Notes: a model not told the origin generated them from the letters alone. DNA of 64,000 bases from an uncultured Collinsella sp. (GCA_900544205.1 UQUG01000002.1:45062-109061); one strand, 5' to 3'; shown: positions 50,163-59,500, numbered from the stretch's first letter. Translations and numbers: made by a program.

Positions 50163-52133
50163 ATGGCGATTCGGGCGATGGGGCCGAACGGACAATGTAT
50201 GAACGGGTCGGGGGCCGCTGGGGCGGCGCTGCCCGAACTGCTGGCGCCGGCGGGCGGACTCGACCAGATGCTCGCGGCTGTTGCGGCGGGCGCCGATGCC
50301 ATCTATGCGGGCCTGGGCGGTTTCAACGCACGCGTGAGCGCGCATGGCTTTACGGATGACGAGTTTGCGCGCGGCTGCGCCGTGGCGCATGCCCATGGCG
50401 TGCGCGTGTACGTGACGCTCAATGTTTTTGTGTTCGACGACGAGTTGGCAGACGCGGTGGCGCTGGGAGCGCACGCGTATGCGTTGGGTGCCGATGCCTT
50501 GATTGTGGCAGATGCCGGGCTGGCTTGCGCGTTGCGTGCGGCGATTCCCGGGGTCGAGATTCACCTGTCCACGCAGGCGGGCGTACATAGCGAGGGCGCA
50601 GTGCGACTGGCTGCCGACGAGTTGGGAGTCGAGCGCGTGACGACGGCACGCGAGCTGATGGTCGACGAGATTGCCGCGCTGTGCGCTACGGGCGTGCCGA
50701 TTGAGGTTTTCTGCCACGGTGCTATTTGCATCGGTTACTCGGGCGCCTGTGAGTTCTCGGCCCTGCGGCGCGCTCGCTCGGCGATGCGCGGTGACTGCAC
50801 ACAGCCCTGCCGTCTGGCATATGACTTGGTGGACGAGGCGGGGGAGAGCGTTGTTTCCGTTGAGGGCGACCGCCTGCTGTGCCCACGTGACTATCTGGGC
50901 ATTGCACACCTGCCCGAGCTTGTTGCCGCCGGCGTGGCGTCGCTCAAGATCGAGGGGCGCATGAAGAATCCCGACTATGTGTTCAACGTAGTGCGGGTGT
51001 GGCGCCGGGCGCTCGATATGGTGCGCGACGGCGCGTGGGAGCCCGATATCGTGGCGGAGCTTGAGCGTGAGCTGGGTAGGTCGTTCAACCGCGGGTTCAC
51101 CGATGCGTATCTGCGGGGGAGATCGGATGCCGAGCTCATGAGCTTTGAGCGCGCGATTAACCAGGGCGTCCGCGTGGGCTGCTTGGTGGCTGTGGGCCAT
51201 GAAGAGGTGGCCGTCGAGCTCGATGCCGCCGTGGCTGCGGGCGATACGCTCGAGATCCGGTTTTATCCGGGCGTCGACGCGCGGCCCGACGTGCCCAAGC
51301 GCTGGCCTCAGGTGCCCTGCCCGGTGAATGCCGCGGCGGGGGAGCGCGTTGTCGTTCACTGCAAGCGCAAGGTGGATACGGGCTGCGAGGTCTATCTGAT
51401 TCGCAGCGCCGGTGTGCTGGAGCAGACGGCGACGGCGCTGGAGCGTATGCGGGTCGAGGCGGACGCGGCCGTACCTATTGAGCGCATCGTTGAGGTTCTG
51501 CCGTTTGAAGGCGATGCAGTGGATGGCGATGCATCGAAGGGGGAGCTGATGGAGTCGCCGGGGCAGGGGGTTCCCACCCGCGTGGCTTTTGCCTGGCAGC
51601 TGATGGATGCCGACCCGCACGACGAGCTCGATCTGTCCGATGCGACCGTGGTGCTCGACGAGGTCTGCCGCGCTGGCGATGCCGAGCGGACTCGGTCGCT
51701 GATGCGGCGTGCCGGGCGCGTGGTCTGTCGCAACCTGGGGCAGGTGGCGATGGCTCGTGAGCTGGGCGTGATGTTTGACGTGGCAGCGCCGGTGTTCTGC
51801 GCGAATCGCACCACGCTTGCTTGGCTGCGCGGGCTTGGCGCACGGCGGGTGTACTTGCCTGCCGAGCTTGTCGCCAACGACGCTGGGCGCGTTGCCGGCC
51901 TCGCCGATCGCCCTGGCGTCTTGGGCCCCGTCGATGCCGACCGCCCTGAGCTTATGGTGTGCGAGCACTGCCTGCTGACCGCCGAGGGTACCTGTGCCAC
52001 CGATGCAACGGGGCAGGTCCATTGTCGTGACTGCCAACGCCGTCGGCAGATGCGCTACCTAGTCGAGCGCGACGGCACGCGTCTGCCGGTCGCTGTCGAT
52101 GCATGCGGCAGGACGAGGATTTTCCTATCGTAG
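50163..52133 (+). CDS. Peptidase U32 family protein with DUF3656-like C-terminus
   Basis: The 656-residue protein has the N-terminal U32 domain ELLAPAGGLDQMLAAVAAGA, then IHLSTQAGVHSEGAVRLAAD and the signature EVFCHGAICIGYSGACEF followed by CTQPCRLAYD. The long C-terminal part contains a cysteine cluster (CEHCLLTAEGTC, HCRDCQRRRQ) that may bind metal or an iron-sulfur centre, as in YhbU/RlhA/TrhP-type RNA hydroxylation proteins. ATG 50163 is chosen for AAGGAG just upstream; ATG 50136 lacks one. It is divergent from the PBP gene and followed by tyrS. Its partner-like paralogue is cut by the left edge of the window. Confidence 0.88.
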   Translation: MAIRAMGPNGQCMNGSGAAGAALPELLAPAGGLDQMLAAVAAGADAIYAGLGGFNARVSAHGFTDDEFARGCAVAHAHGVRVYVTLNVFVFDDELADAVALGAHAYALGADALIVADAGLACALRAAIPGVEIHLSTQAGVHSEGAVRLAADELGVERVTTARELMVDEIAALCATGVPIEVFCHGAICIGYSGACEFSALRRARSAMRGDCTQPCRLAYDLVDEAGESVVSVEGDRLLCPRDYLGIAHLPELVAAGVASLKIEGRMKNPDYVFNVVRVWRRALDMVRDGAWEPDIVAELERELGRSFNRGFTDAYLRGRSDAELMSFERAINQGVRVGCLVAVGHEEVAVELDAAVAAGDTLEIRFYPGVDARPDVPKRWPQVPCPVNAAAGERVVVHCKRKVDTGCEVYLIRSAGVLEQTATALERMRVEADAAVPIERIVEVLPFEGDAVDGDASKGELMESPGQGVPTRVAFAWQLMDADPHDELDLSDATVVLDEVCRAGDAERTRSLMRRAGRVVCRNLGQVAMARELGVMFDVAAPVFCANRTTLAWLRGLGARRVYLPAELVANDAGRVAGLADRPGVLGPVDADRPELMVCEHCLLTAEGTCATDATGQVHCRDCQRRRQMRYLVERDGTRLPVAVDACGRTRIFLS

Positions 52134-52229
52134 GTGCCGCGTCGCGTCAGTTTGTTATCATATGAGAGTTTATGGACTTCCAGCACCGCCGTATCCGGCG
52201 AGGGTGCTATAGCAAAAGGAGGATACCCA

Positions 52230-53441
52230 ATGCTGTCTGTTGACGAGCAAATGCGTATCATCACCTCGGGCGCTGCCAAGATCGTCCCCGAGGCCGACCT
52301 TCGCAAGAAGCTTGAGAAGGGCGAGCCCCTCAACATCAAGCTCGGCGTCGATCCCACCAGCCCCGACCTGCACCTGGGCCATGCCGTGCCCCTGCGCAAG
52401 ATGCGCCAGTTCCAGGACCTGGGTCACAACGTCACCCTCATCATCGGCAACGGCACCGCGCTGATCGGCGACCCGTCGGGCAAGAACTCCACCCGCCCGC
52501 AGCTTTCGCAGGAGCAGATCGAGGCTAACGCCGAGACCTACGTGAGCCAGGCCATGAAGATCCTGGATCCCGAGAAGACCACCATCGTGCACAACGGCGA
52601 CTGGATCCTGTCGATGGATCTGGCCGGCCTGCTGCAGGTGTGCTCCAAGTTCACCGTCGCCCGCATCCTCGAGCGCGACGACTTTACCAAGCGCTACCAG
52701 TCCCAGACGCCGATTGCCCTGCACGAGTTCCTGTACCCCGTGATGCAGGCCTTCGACTCCGTGCAGATCAAGGCCGACGTGGAGATGGGCGGCACCGACC
52801 AGCTCTTCAACCTGCTCGCCGGCCGCGAGCTCATGGAGAAGATGGGCATGGAGCCGCAGATCGCGCTTACCATGCCGCTGCTCGAGGGCACCGACGGCGT
52901 GCGCAAGATGTCCAAGTCGTACGGCAACTACATCGGTCTGACCGACGCTCCCAAGGATATGTTCGGCAAGACCATGTCCATCCCCGACGAGATGATCGGC
53001 AAGTACTACCGTCTGGCCAGCTCGCTCACCCCGGCCGAGGTCGACAAGATCGACGCTGCCCTGGCCGATGGTTCTGCCGATCCCTATGAGCTCAAGCGCG
53101 CCCTGGGCCGCGACCTGTGCGACACCTACCACGGCGCCGGCGCCGGCGACGAGGCTCAGGCCGAGTTCGACCGCGTGTTCAAGGAGGGCCAGCTTGCCGA
53201 CTTCCCCGAGAAGCATGTTGAGCTGACCGTTAACGACGAGGGTCAGATCTACCTCGCCGGCCTGCTCAAGGACCTGGGTCTTTCGGCGAGCGCCGGCCAG
53301 GCCCGTCGCGATATCGACGGCGGCGGTGTCAAGATCAACGGCGAGGCTGTGGCTCCCAAGAGCTACAACATCGACCCCAGCGCCCTCAAGCTGGGCGATA
53401 CCCTCTCCGTGGGCAAGCGCAAGGGCTTCAAGTTGGTCTAA
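52230..53441 (+). CDS. tyrS: Tyrosyl-tRNA synthetase
   Basis: The 403-residue class I synthetase is of the TyrRS type. The HIGH-like motif is DLHLGHAVPLRKMRQFQDLG, the KMSKS motif is VRKMSKSYGNYIGLTD, and a C-terminal S4 RNA-binding domain ends the protein (SAGQARRDIDGGGVKINGEA). ATG 52230 follows AAAAGGAGG. The 96-base leader contains a hairpin (AGCACC...GGTGCT) but no T-box consensus. A terminator follows. Confidence 0.95.
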   Translation: MLSVDEQMRIITSGAAKIVPEADLRKKLEKGEPLNIKLGVDPTSPDLHLGHAVPLRKMRQFQDLGHNVTLIIGNGTALIGDPSGKNSTRPQLSQEQIEANAETYVSQAMKILDPEKTTIVHNGDWILSMDLAGLLQVCSKFTVARILERDDFTKRYQSQTPIALHEFLYPVMQAFDSVQIKADVEMGGTDQLFNLLAGRELMEKMGMEPQIALTMPLLEGTDGVRKMSKSYGNYIGLTDAPKDMFGKTMSIPDEMIGKYYRLASSLTPAEVDKIDAALADGSADPYELKRALGRDLCDTYHGAGAGDEAQAEFDRVFKEGQLADFPEKHVELTVNDEGQIYLAGLLKDLGLSASAGQARRDIDGGGVKINGEAVAPKSYNIDPSALKLGDTLSVGKRKGFKLV

Positions 53442-53468
53442 CGAGCGAGTTGACCTCACAAGTGCAAC

Positions 53469-53506
53469 AAGGCCGCAGCCGGGATTTCCGGCCGCGGCCT
53501 TTTTTG
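53469..53506 (+). terminator. Intrinsic terminator after tyrS
   Basis: AAGGCCGCAGCCGG (53469-53482) pairs with CCGGCCGCGGCCTT (one mismatch) and is followed by six or more T. Confidence 0.9.
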
Positions 53507-53567
53507 GTTGCGACGATCCCTTGGGGACGGAGGGATCATTTGGCGGTGCCGTTAAGCGGAAGGGGTG

Positions 53568-53644
53568 TTAGCAGGGCTTCCTTTTGGGCATACAATGGCT
53601 ATTGGCCTGCTGCGGTGAAGGTTTGCCCGCTCCGCAGCTTTTTT
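53568..53644 (+). promoter_or_regulatory. ade promoter with leader terminator (attenuator candidate)
   Basis: -35 TTAGCA (53568-53573), a 17-base spacer and -10 TACAAT (53591-53596) place a start near 53603. Immediately after, GCTGCGG (53609-53615) pairs with CCGCAGC (53632-53638), followed by TTTTTT (53639-53644). The ade ribosome site and start lie beyond. Such a terminator only about 40 bases into the leader suggests regulated read-through, perhaps by a protein or ligand linked to purines. Confidence 0.55.
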
Positions 53645-53664
53645 CTACGGTTAAAGGAGTATGT

Positions 53665-55485
53665 ATGTCCGTTGAGGTCATGAGGACTGTGATCGAGGCC
53701 GCCGAGGGTCGCGTGCCCGTCGACACGCTGTTTACCAATGCGCAGATCGTCGACGTGTATGGCCAGCGTGTGGCGCCCGGTAGCGTTGCCGTCAAGGACG
53801 GTGTGATCGTCGGCGTGCTCTACGATGGTCGCGACGATGCTGCTGGCACCTACGAGGCAACTGAGGTCATCGACTGCCAGGGTCGCTATCTCGCTCCCGG
53901 TTTTATTGACGGGCATCTGCATATCGAGTCTTCGAACATCCGCCCCGCCGAGTATGCTCGCATGGCCGCGACGCGCGGTACTACCACCGCCATTGCCGAC
54001 AGCCACGAGATCGCCAATGTTTCCGGTCTGGACGGTCTGCGCTTTATGATCGAGGACGGTCGCCGCGCACCCATCTCCATCAAGTACATGATGCCCTCGT
54101 GCGTGCCCGCGCTGCCCGACGAGCAGGCCGGCGCCGTCATTTCGGCCGCCGACATGCAGGCGTTTTTTGCCGAGCATCCGGGCGATGTCTTTGGTCTGGG
54201 CGAGATGATGAACCTGCCGGGCGTCTTTATGGGCGATCCCGAGACCTGCACTCGCATCGACGCTGCCAACCAGACGCCGTCCAAGCAGGTTGACGGCCAT
54301 GCGCCGCTCGTTGCCGGCAAGGACCTCAACGCCTACGCTGCAGCGGGCATTATCGCCGACCACGAGTCGACGATTCCCGAGGAGGCGCTCGACAAGCTGT
54401 CCCGTGGCATGTATGTGATGCTGCGCGAGGGTACGTGCAGTCACGACCTGGCCAACCTGTCGCCGATGCTGCTGGAGAACCCCGCCCGCGCCCGTCGCTG
54501 CTGCTTTGCGACTGACGACCGCGCTCCCTCCGATGCACTTGCGACCGGCATGATCGACAATGCCTGCCGCGTGGCTATCGAGGCCGGTATCGACCCCGTG
54601 GTCGCCATCTCCATGGCGTCCCTGTCCACGGCCGAGGCGTTTGGCCTGGACCACGGTTGCCGCGACCCGCATGAGCTGCGTGGCGCCATCGCCCCGGGCA
54701 AGCGTGCCGACCTGCTGGTGCTCAACGACCTGACGTTTGCCACGGCTCCGCATCGCGTGTATGCCGCCGGCGCGCTCGTGGCGCAGGACGGTACCTTTGT
54801 GGGCGAGATTGCGCCCGAGACGGCCGAGGTCGCAGCGCTTGCCGACGAGCTGCGTGCTTCCGTTAAGCTGCCGAAGCTTTCGCTCGACGTGTTCGACTAT
54901 GCCTTTAAGCCGGGCGAGGCCGTGATCGACGTGGTGCCGGGCAAGGCCATTACGGGCATGGCTCGTCTCGAGACCGCCGAGGGGCTACGCCGCATCATGC
55001 TGATCGAGCGTCATGGTCGCGGCGTATCGCTGCAGGCCGAGGGCGCCGATGGCGACGGTCCCGCTGGTCTGGGGCTCGTTGGCAAGCACATCGGCCGCGG
55101 CTGGGTGCGCGGCTTTACCATCACGGGCGGCGCTATCGCCTCGACGATCGGCCACGACTCGCACAACGTGTGCGTGGTGGGCGACAACGCCGCCGATATG
55201 ATGGCTGCCGTTGAGGCCGTGGGCCAGGGTGGCCACGTGCTGGTGCGCAGCGGCGAGGTCGTGGCGCGCATTCCGCTGGCGCTCGGTGGCCTTATGAGCG
55301 AAGGCACGGCCGAGGACGTTGCCGCGCAGCACGACGACTTTATGGTCAAGGCTCGCGCCATGGGTATTGAGCCGCCGCTCGACCCCATCATGGGCATCAT
55401 CTTCCTGCCCCTGCCGGTCATCCCGACGCTCCGCATCCGCCCCGAGGGCATGTTCGACGTCACCACCTTCACCTACGCCGACTAG
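53665..55485 (+). CDS. ade: Adenine deaminase
   Basis: The 606-residue amidohydrolase converts adenine to hypoxanthine and ammonia. Metal motifs are LAPGFIDGHLHIESSNIRPA, TTTAIADSHEIANVSGLDG and the later DHESTIPEEALDKL and RCCFATDDRAPSDAL segments. The AdeC C-terminal domain (GGAIASTIGHDSHNVCVVGD, GGLMSEGTAEDVAAQHDDF) is complete. ATG 53665 is supported by TTAAAGGAG. Its product can feed the XdhD-type pathway encoded elsewhere in the window. A leader terminator lies upstream. Confidence 0.94.
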   Translation: MSVEVMRTVIEAAEGRVPVDTLFTNAQIVDVYGQRVAPGSVAVKDGVIVGVLYDGRDDAAGTYEATEVIDCQGRYLAPGFIDGHLHIESSNIRPAEYARMAATRGTTTAIADSHEIANVSGLDGLRFMIEDGRRAPISIKYMMPSCVPALPDEQAGAVISAADMQAFFAEHPGDVFGLGEMMNLPGVFMGDPETCTRIDAANQTPSKQVDGHAPLVAGKDLNAYAAAGIIADHESTIPEEALDKLSRGMYVMLREGTCSHDLANLSPMLLENPARARRCCFATDDRAPSDALATGMIDNACRVAIEAGIDPVVAISMASLSTAEAFGLDHGCRDPHELRGAIAPGKRADLLVLNDLTFATAPHRVYAAGALVAQDGTFVGEIAPETAEVAALADELRASVKLPKLSLDVFDYAFKPGEAVIDVVPGKAITGMARLETAEGLRRIMLIERHGRGVSLQAEGADGDGPAGLGLVGKHIGRGWVRGFTITGGAIASTIGHDSHNVCVVGDNAADMMAAVEAVGQGGHVLVRSGEVVARIPLALGGLMSEGTAEDVAAQHDDFMVKARAMGIEPPLDPIMGIIFLPLPVIPTLRIRPEGMFDVTTFTYAD

Positions 55486-55544
55486 TCATTGGGGACGTTC
55501 TTAAACGACTAGTTGTAACGTTTGCGCCCGCGGAGTCTTATCTG

Positions 55545-55606
55545 AGCTCCCTTTGGGTACGTTGGAATCGGATACGCGTTCGATTCCAACAAGCCCGAAG
55601 GGAGCT
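55545..55606 (+). promoter_or_regulatory. Long hairpin sequestering the ribosome site of the HAD gene
   Basis: AGCTCCCTTTGGG (55545-55557) pairs with CCCGAAGGGAGCT (55594-55606, one G-U). An inner stem pairs GTTGGAATCG (55561-55570) with CGATTCCAAC (55581-55590). The 3' arm contains AAGGGAG, the only Shine-Dalgarno of the gene starting at 55612, and is followed by TTTTC. It may act as a terminator, a translational switch, or both. Confidence 0.65.
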
Positions 55607-55611
55607 TTTCT

Positions 55612-56406
55612 ATGTTTAAACTGATTGCATCCGATATGGACGGCACGTTGCTTGACGAAAACGGCCAGGTGCCTCCCGAGACCTACGAACTGATTTTGGC
55701 GCTACGCGAGCATGGCGTGCATTTTGCCGCATCGTCAGGTCGCCGCTACGATCGTCTGTGCGAGTTCTTTGCGCCCGTTCGCGACAAGATGGACTTTGTC
55801 GCAGCTAACGGCGCCCAGGTCTACGCCGACGGTAAGATGGTAGACCGTGAGGTGTATTCCCACCTGGCGATTCGAAGGCTCGCCCAGGCCGTCAGGACGT
55901 TTCCCAATCTGCATCTTGCGCTCTTTGACCGAACCAAGTCCTTCCTGCTCGATGACGAGTGCAAGTTCGTGCGTGAGGTCGATAAGGACCTTCCCAATGC
56001 CGAGCGCATTTGGGAGCTGCCCGATCCCAGCGTAAATATCATCAAAGCGAGTATCTTTTGCGACGACAGTGCGGTTATGGACAGTGCGTACGTGCTACAG
56101 CGCGAGCTTGGCCAGCTCTTTACCTTTGCGCCTTCTGGAAACGCATGGATCGATGCCATGCAGCCCGGTGTGTCGAAAGCCTCGGGAATCGAGCAGCTCA
56201 TGGGGCACTATGGCGTCGAACGCGACGAGGTCATGGCGTTTGGCGACTCGATGAACGACTACGAGATCATTCGCTTTGTCGGCACGGGCTGCGCGATGGA
56301 AAATGCGCGCCCCGCGCTCAAGGCCGTTGCCGATCGCGTGGTGGGGCGCAACCGCGACCACGCCGTCCAGCAGGAGCTTCGCCACGTTTTGGAGAGCCTC
56401 GCTTAA
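55612..56406 (+). CDS. Cof-type HAD-IIB phosphatase
   Basis: The 264-residue haloacid-dehalogenase-type hydrolase has motif I LIASDMDGTLLDENGQVPPE (catalytic Asp pair), motif II HFAASSGRRYDRL and motif IV MAFGDSMNDYEIIRFVGTG, with a C2B cap between. The family dephosphorylates sugar phosphates, PLP or flavin phosphates; the substrate is not clear. ATG 55612 lies 7 bases after AAGGGAG, which is itself buried in a hairpin. It converges with a second HAD gene at 56511-57353. Confidence 0.9.
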   Translation: MFKLIASDMDGTLLDENGQVPPETYELILALREHGVHFAASSGRRYDRLCEFFAPVRDKMDFVAANGAQVYADGKMVDREVYSHLAIRRLAQAVRTFPNLHLALFDRTKSFLLDDECKFVREVDKDLPNAERIWELPDPSVNIIKASIFCDDSAVMDSAYVLQRELGQLFTFAPSGNAWIDAMQPGVSKASGIEQLMGHYGVERDEVMAFGDSMNDYEIIRFVGTGCAMENARPALKAVADRVVGRNRDHAVQQELRHVLESLA

Positions 56407-56407
56407 T

Positions 56408-56438
56408 CCGGCAGATGGGGGCGTTCCTTATCTGCCGG
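56408..56438. terminator. Hairpin between convergent HAD genes
   Basis: CCGGCAGAT (56408-56416) pairs with ATCTGCCGG (56430-56438). There is no strong T-run on either side; a modest terminator at best. Confidence 0.45.
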
Positions 56439-56510
56439 CAGTGGGGGACGGTCCTTGCGGCGCTCCGTGAAGACTGTCCCCAAATTAGCTACCCTCCCGG
56501 GTTGCTGCTG

Positions 56511-57353
56511 CTAAGCGAGGGCAGCCATGATGGTGCGGGCGACGCCGTCGTGGTCGTTGTCGTATTTGGTAATGGCGTCGGCGGCCTCGCGGTCCTCGGG
56601 CTCGGCGTTGATCATGGCCATGCCGTGGCCCGCTGCCTGCAGCATGGGGATGTCGTTGATGTTGTCGCCGAAGGCCCAGGCGTCGGCGAGACGCTCGCCC
56701 AGGTGCTCGCATAGCCACGTGAGGGCCGTTCCCTTGGTGGCGCCCTCGCCCATGACCTCGATATTCATGGCGTACGAACGCGTGACCTCAATGCCTCCGA
56801 GTGTGTCGAGCTCCGCCGTGATGGCGTCGCGATCGGCCGGGTCGTGCCAGTACATGGCGATGCGTTCGAGTGTCTCGACCTCGTCGATCTTGCTGTCGAT
56901 ATCCATGTCGATCGGTGTTCGCGTACGCTTGAGCGAAGCCGCGATGTGGGGGTCGCCGCCGCAGAATTCGTCAAGGCGCGTGTAGAGCGAGCGGGGGAGG
57001 AAGCACTGCCCGTCCGCGAAGATATCGAAGGTGACATCATGGCCGGCGGCAATGCCATGGGCGCGGTGGGCGATGGCGCGGTCGAGCGGTCGGCTCAAAA
57101 TGCGTGTGGCGCGCGAGGCGTCGGTGGGCACATCGTCGTCGAGCTGCCAGACGCTGGCACCGTTGGCACAGACCGCGTAGTGTACGGCGGGGTGGGCGAG
57201 GATGGACTCAAAGATGCCCGACAGCGGGCGCCCCGTGCAGGGCACAAACTCAATACCGCGGCGCGCAAGCTCGTCGAGCATCGCCCAGGTGGCATCGCTC
57301 ATCTGCTTATCACTCGTCAGCAGTGTTCCATCCATATCGGAAAACACAATCAT
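56511..57353 (-). CDS. Cof-type HAD-IIB phosphatase, second gene
   Basis: The 280-residue protein carries motif I MIVFSDMDGTLLTSDKQMSD, motif II FVPCTGRPLSGIFESIL, and motif IV AWAFGDNINDIPMLQAAGHG, with a cap domain between. It is related to, but clearly different from, the neighbouring HAD protein. The start is ATG 57353; the ribosome site is weak. It may share a promoter region with nothing else; gltA lies upstream on the same strand but has its own terminator between. Substrate unknown. Confidence 0.9.
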   Translation of the reverse strand: MIVFSDMDGTLLTSDKQMSDATWAMLDELARRGIEFVPCTGRPLSGIFESILAHPAVHYAVCANGASVWQLDDDVPTDASRATRILSRPLDRAIAHRAHGIAAGHDVTFDIFADGQCFLPRSLYTRLDEFCGGDPHIAASLKRTRTPIDMDIDSKIDEVETLERIAMYWHDPADRDAITAELDTLGGIEVTRSYAMNIEVMGEGATKGTALTWLCEHLGERLADAWAFGDNINDIPMLQAAGHGMAMINAEPEDREAADAITKYDNDHDGVARTIMAALA

Positions 57354-57378
57354 TCGATGCAGCCCTTTCTACTGGCAT

Positions 57379-57417
57379 AAAAAGCGTGGCCGAGGGCGGT
57401 GATGCCCTGGCCACGCT
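57379..57417 (-). terminator. Intrinsic terminator after gltA
   Basis: AGCGTGGCC (57383-57391) pairs with GGCCACGCT (57409-57417), with inner AGGGC/GCCCT pairing. On the minus strand it runs into TTTTT. Confidence 0.88.
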
Positions 57418-57440
57418 CGGGTTCTATAACGGTCCGCGTC

Positions 57441-58859
57441 CTAGCGATCGGCGAGCGGCTTGTACTCCAGCGGCTCGATAACCGGGCGATACGCGGGACG
57501 GATGATGCGGTGCGCGCAGAAGAGCTCTTCCATGCGGTGCGCCGACCAGCCTGCCATGCGGGCGACGGCGAACAGCGGCGTAAAGAGCGTCTCGGGTACG
57601 CCGAGCATCTTGTAGATAAAGCCCGTGTATAGGTCGATGTTGGCGCAGATAGGCTTGGTCATGCCGTGATCGCGCATCACCTGCGGGGCCAGACGCTCGA
57701 TGCGCTCGATGAGCGCGAACTCCTCGCCCAGGTCCTTCTTGGCGGCAAGCGTGCGCGCGTAACGGCGGCACACCTCGGCGCGCGGGTCGCTCAGCGTGTA
57801 GACGGCGTGGCCCATACCGTAGATGAGGCCCGTGCCGTCGAAGGCCTGCTTGTCGAGGATCTTGCCCAGGTAGGCTGCGACCTCGTCCTCGTCCTCCCAA
57901 TTGGAAACATGCGCACGGATGTCCTCGTGCATGGACACGACCTTGGCGTTGGCGCCGCCGTGGCGCGGGCCCTTGAGCGAGCCGATGGCCGCGGCGTAGG
58001 CGGAATACGGGTCGGTGGCCGAGGAGGACAGCACACGGCAGGCGAACGTGGAGTTGTTGCCGCCGCCGTGCTCGGCATGCAGCATGAGCATCACGTCGAG
58101 CAGCATGGCTTCGTCGCGGGTGAATGCCATGCCGCCGCGCAACACCTGCAGGATGGTCTCGGCGGTGGAGAGGCCGGGTGTGGGGTGCGGCACATGAACC
58201 TCGGAGCCGCGGCGCTTGGCGACCGAGGCCATATGCGCGAAGGCGGCGATGCGGGGGAGACGGGCGAGCATGGAGATGGCGACGTCGATTTCGTGTTCGG
58301 GTGTAATGGCGTCGGGCTCGGCGTCGAAGGCGTAGAGCAGCAGCACGGCGCGCTGAAGCACATTCATGATGCTCGACGACACCGTGGTCATGGGGAACTC
58401 ACGGACGTATTCGTCGCTCAGGTGCCTAAAAGCACCCAGGCGTCCGCAAAAACCGTCGAGTTCCTCTTTGGTGGGCAGCGAGCCCGTGATGAGCAGATAG
58501 GCGACCTCTTCGTAGCCGTAGCGGTTCTCGGCCTGGGCGTTGTTGACCAGATCCTCGATGCTGTAGCCACGAAGCGTGAGCTTGCCCTGATCGGGCACGA
58601 CTTTGCCGTCGACCTTGTTGTAGCCGTGCACGTCCGAGATGCGGGTAAGGCCCGCGACCACGCCCGAGCCGTCGGCATTGCGCAGGCCGCGCTTGACGTT
58701 GTGCTCTACGAACAGGTCCTCGTCGTACGGGGCGGTCGGCAGGCCGTGGTAGAGGTTTTCGCTTTCGGGCGAAATCTGACGGCTCGCCTCGTAATCCAGA
58801 ACCAGGCGGCTCAGGTGATCGTCGAAGCGGTAGTAGATTTTCTTGGCGTCGTAGGCCAT
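57441..58859 (-). CDS. gltA: Citrate synthase
   Basis: The 472-residue enzyme condenses oxaloacetate and acetyl-CoA. Catalytic blocks are LHAEHGGGNNSTFACRVLSS (His), GSLKGPRHGGANAKVVSM, IYGMGHAVYTLSDPRAEVC (His) and ARMAGWSAHRMEELF (with downstream Arg). The N-terminal part is longer than in the short E. coli-like forms and reads YGYEEVAYLLITGSLPTKEE. ATG 58859 is used. An ACT-domain gene follows on the same strand upstream region is separate. In an anaerobe it probably makes glutamate precursors rather than running a full cycle. Confidence 0.94.
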   Translation of the reverse strand: MAYDAKKIYYRFDDHLSRLVLDYEASRQISPESENLYHGLPTAPYDEDLFVEHNVKRGLRNADGSGVVAGLTRISDVHGYNKVDGKVVPDQGKLTLRGYSIEDLVNNAQAENRYGYEEVAYLLITGSLPTKEELDGFCGRLGAFRHLSDEYVREFPMTTVSSSIMNVLQRAVLLLYAFDAEPDAITPEHEIDVAISMLARLPRIAAFAHMASVAKRRGSEVHVPHPTPGLSTAETILQVLRGGMAFTRDEAMLLDVMLMLHAEHGGGNNSTFACRVLSSSATDPYSAYAAAIGSLKGPRHGGANAKVVSMHEDIRAHVSNWEDEDEVAAYLGKILDKQAFDGTGLIYGMGHAVYTLSDPRAEVCRRYARTLAAKKDLGEEFALIERIERLAPQVMRDHGMTKPICANIDLYTGFIYKMLGVPETLFTPLFAVARMAGWSAHRMEELFCAHRIIRPAYRPVIEPLEYKPLADR

Positions 58860-58936
58860 GCGCGCTCCTCTCCGGTCCGCTTTGGGGCCGCGCGCTTGGA
58901 CGATATGACGTCAAGCTGCCCCGAGCGGCTTGTTCG

Positions 58937-59224
58937 CTACAGGCGGTACATAAAGTTAAAGACGTCCTCGCGCTGGATGGACACGTTGACGCCCGAAAGC
59001 TCGCCGGCCTCGGCCAGCGCCTTCTGCAGCTCGGCGAAGTCGAGCTTGGACTCGGCGGTATCGGCCAGCATGGTCATGGTGAAGATGTCCTCGATAATGG
59101 ACTGCGTGATGTCGCGGATGTCGACGTTGGCCTCGCCTAGGACACGGGTGACGCCGGCGACGATGCCGGGGCGGTTCTTGCCAAGGACGGTGATGACGAT
59201 ACGGGAGGACGAGATCTCGGCCAT
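58937..59224 (-). CDS. ACT domain protein (UPF0237 type)
   Basis: The 95-residue protein consists of ACT-like repeats: SRIVITVLGKNRPGIVAGVT, then VDIRDITQSIIEDIFTMTML and a C-terminal SGVNVSIQREDVFNFMYRL. Family members (GcvR-like, UPF0237) bind amino acids and regulate by protein contact. ATG 59224 is preceded by GAAAGGG; longer readings to 59380 have no site. It lies 77 bases upstream of gltA on the same strand and may be co-transcribed. Ligand unknown. Confidence 0.88.
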   Translation of the reverse strand: MAEISSSRIVITVLGKNRPGIVAGVTRVLGEANVDIRDITQSIIEDIFTMTMLADTAESKLDFAELQKALAEAGELSGVNVSIQREDVFNFMYRL

Positions 59225-59500
59225 GGGAAACCCTTTCGCGTGATTGCGGCGCGCGGGGCGCTCCGCTACGGTACAGTGTTCATCATTGTACCTGTCTGGC
59301 GCAAAAAGGGGCACGCTCGCTGCGGCGTTACATGTCTGCAACATGAGCGTGAGGGGGCAGTCCACACGGGGAAGAGCCAACTGATCGTCTTCACGTCGCG
59401 TATGACGATATTTCGGTCGTCCGGCTCGGTGATGCCGTAGCCGAACACTTGGAGCGTCTCGATGGACTCTTGAACGCGGGGACGAGTCTCGTCGCGCCCT

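Noticed and set aside
52134..52229. Possible T-box leader before tyrS
   Set aside because: A hairpin is present but the conserved T-box sequence and an antiterminator are not; too short.
59225..59500. Minus-strand protein-like stretch (IETLQVFGYGITEPDDRNIV)
   Set aside because: Short, no start or ribosome site, no recognised family; at most a relic after the HTH gene.
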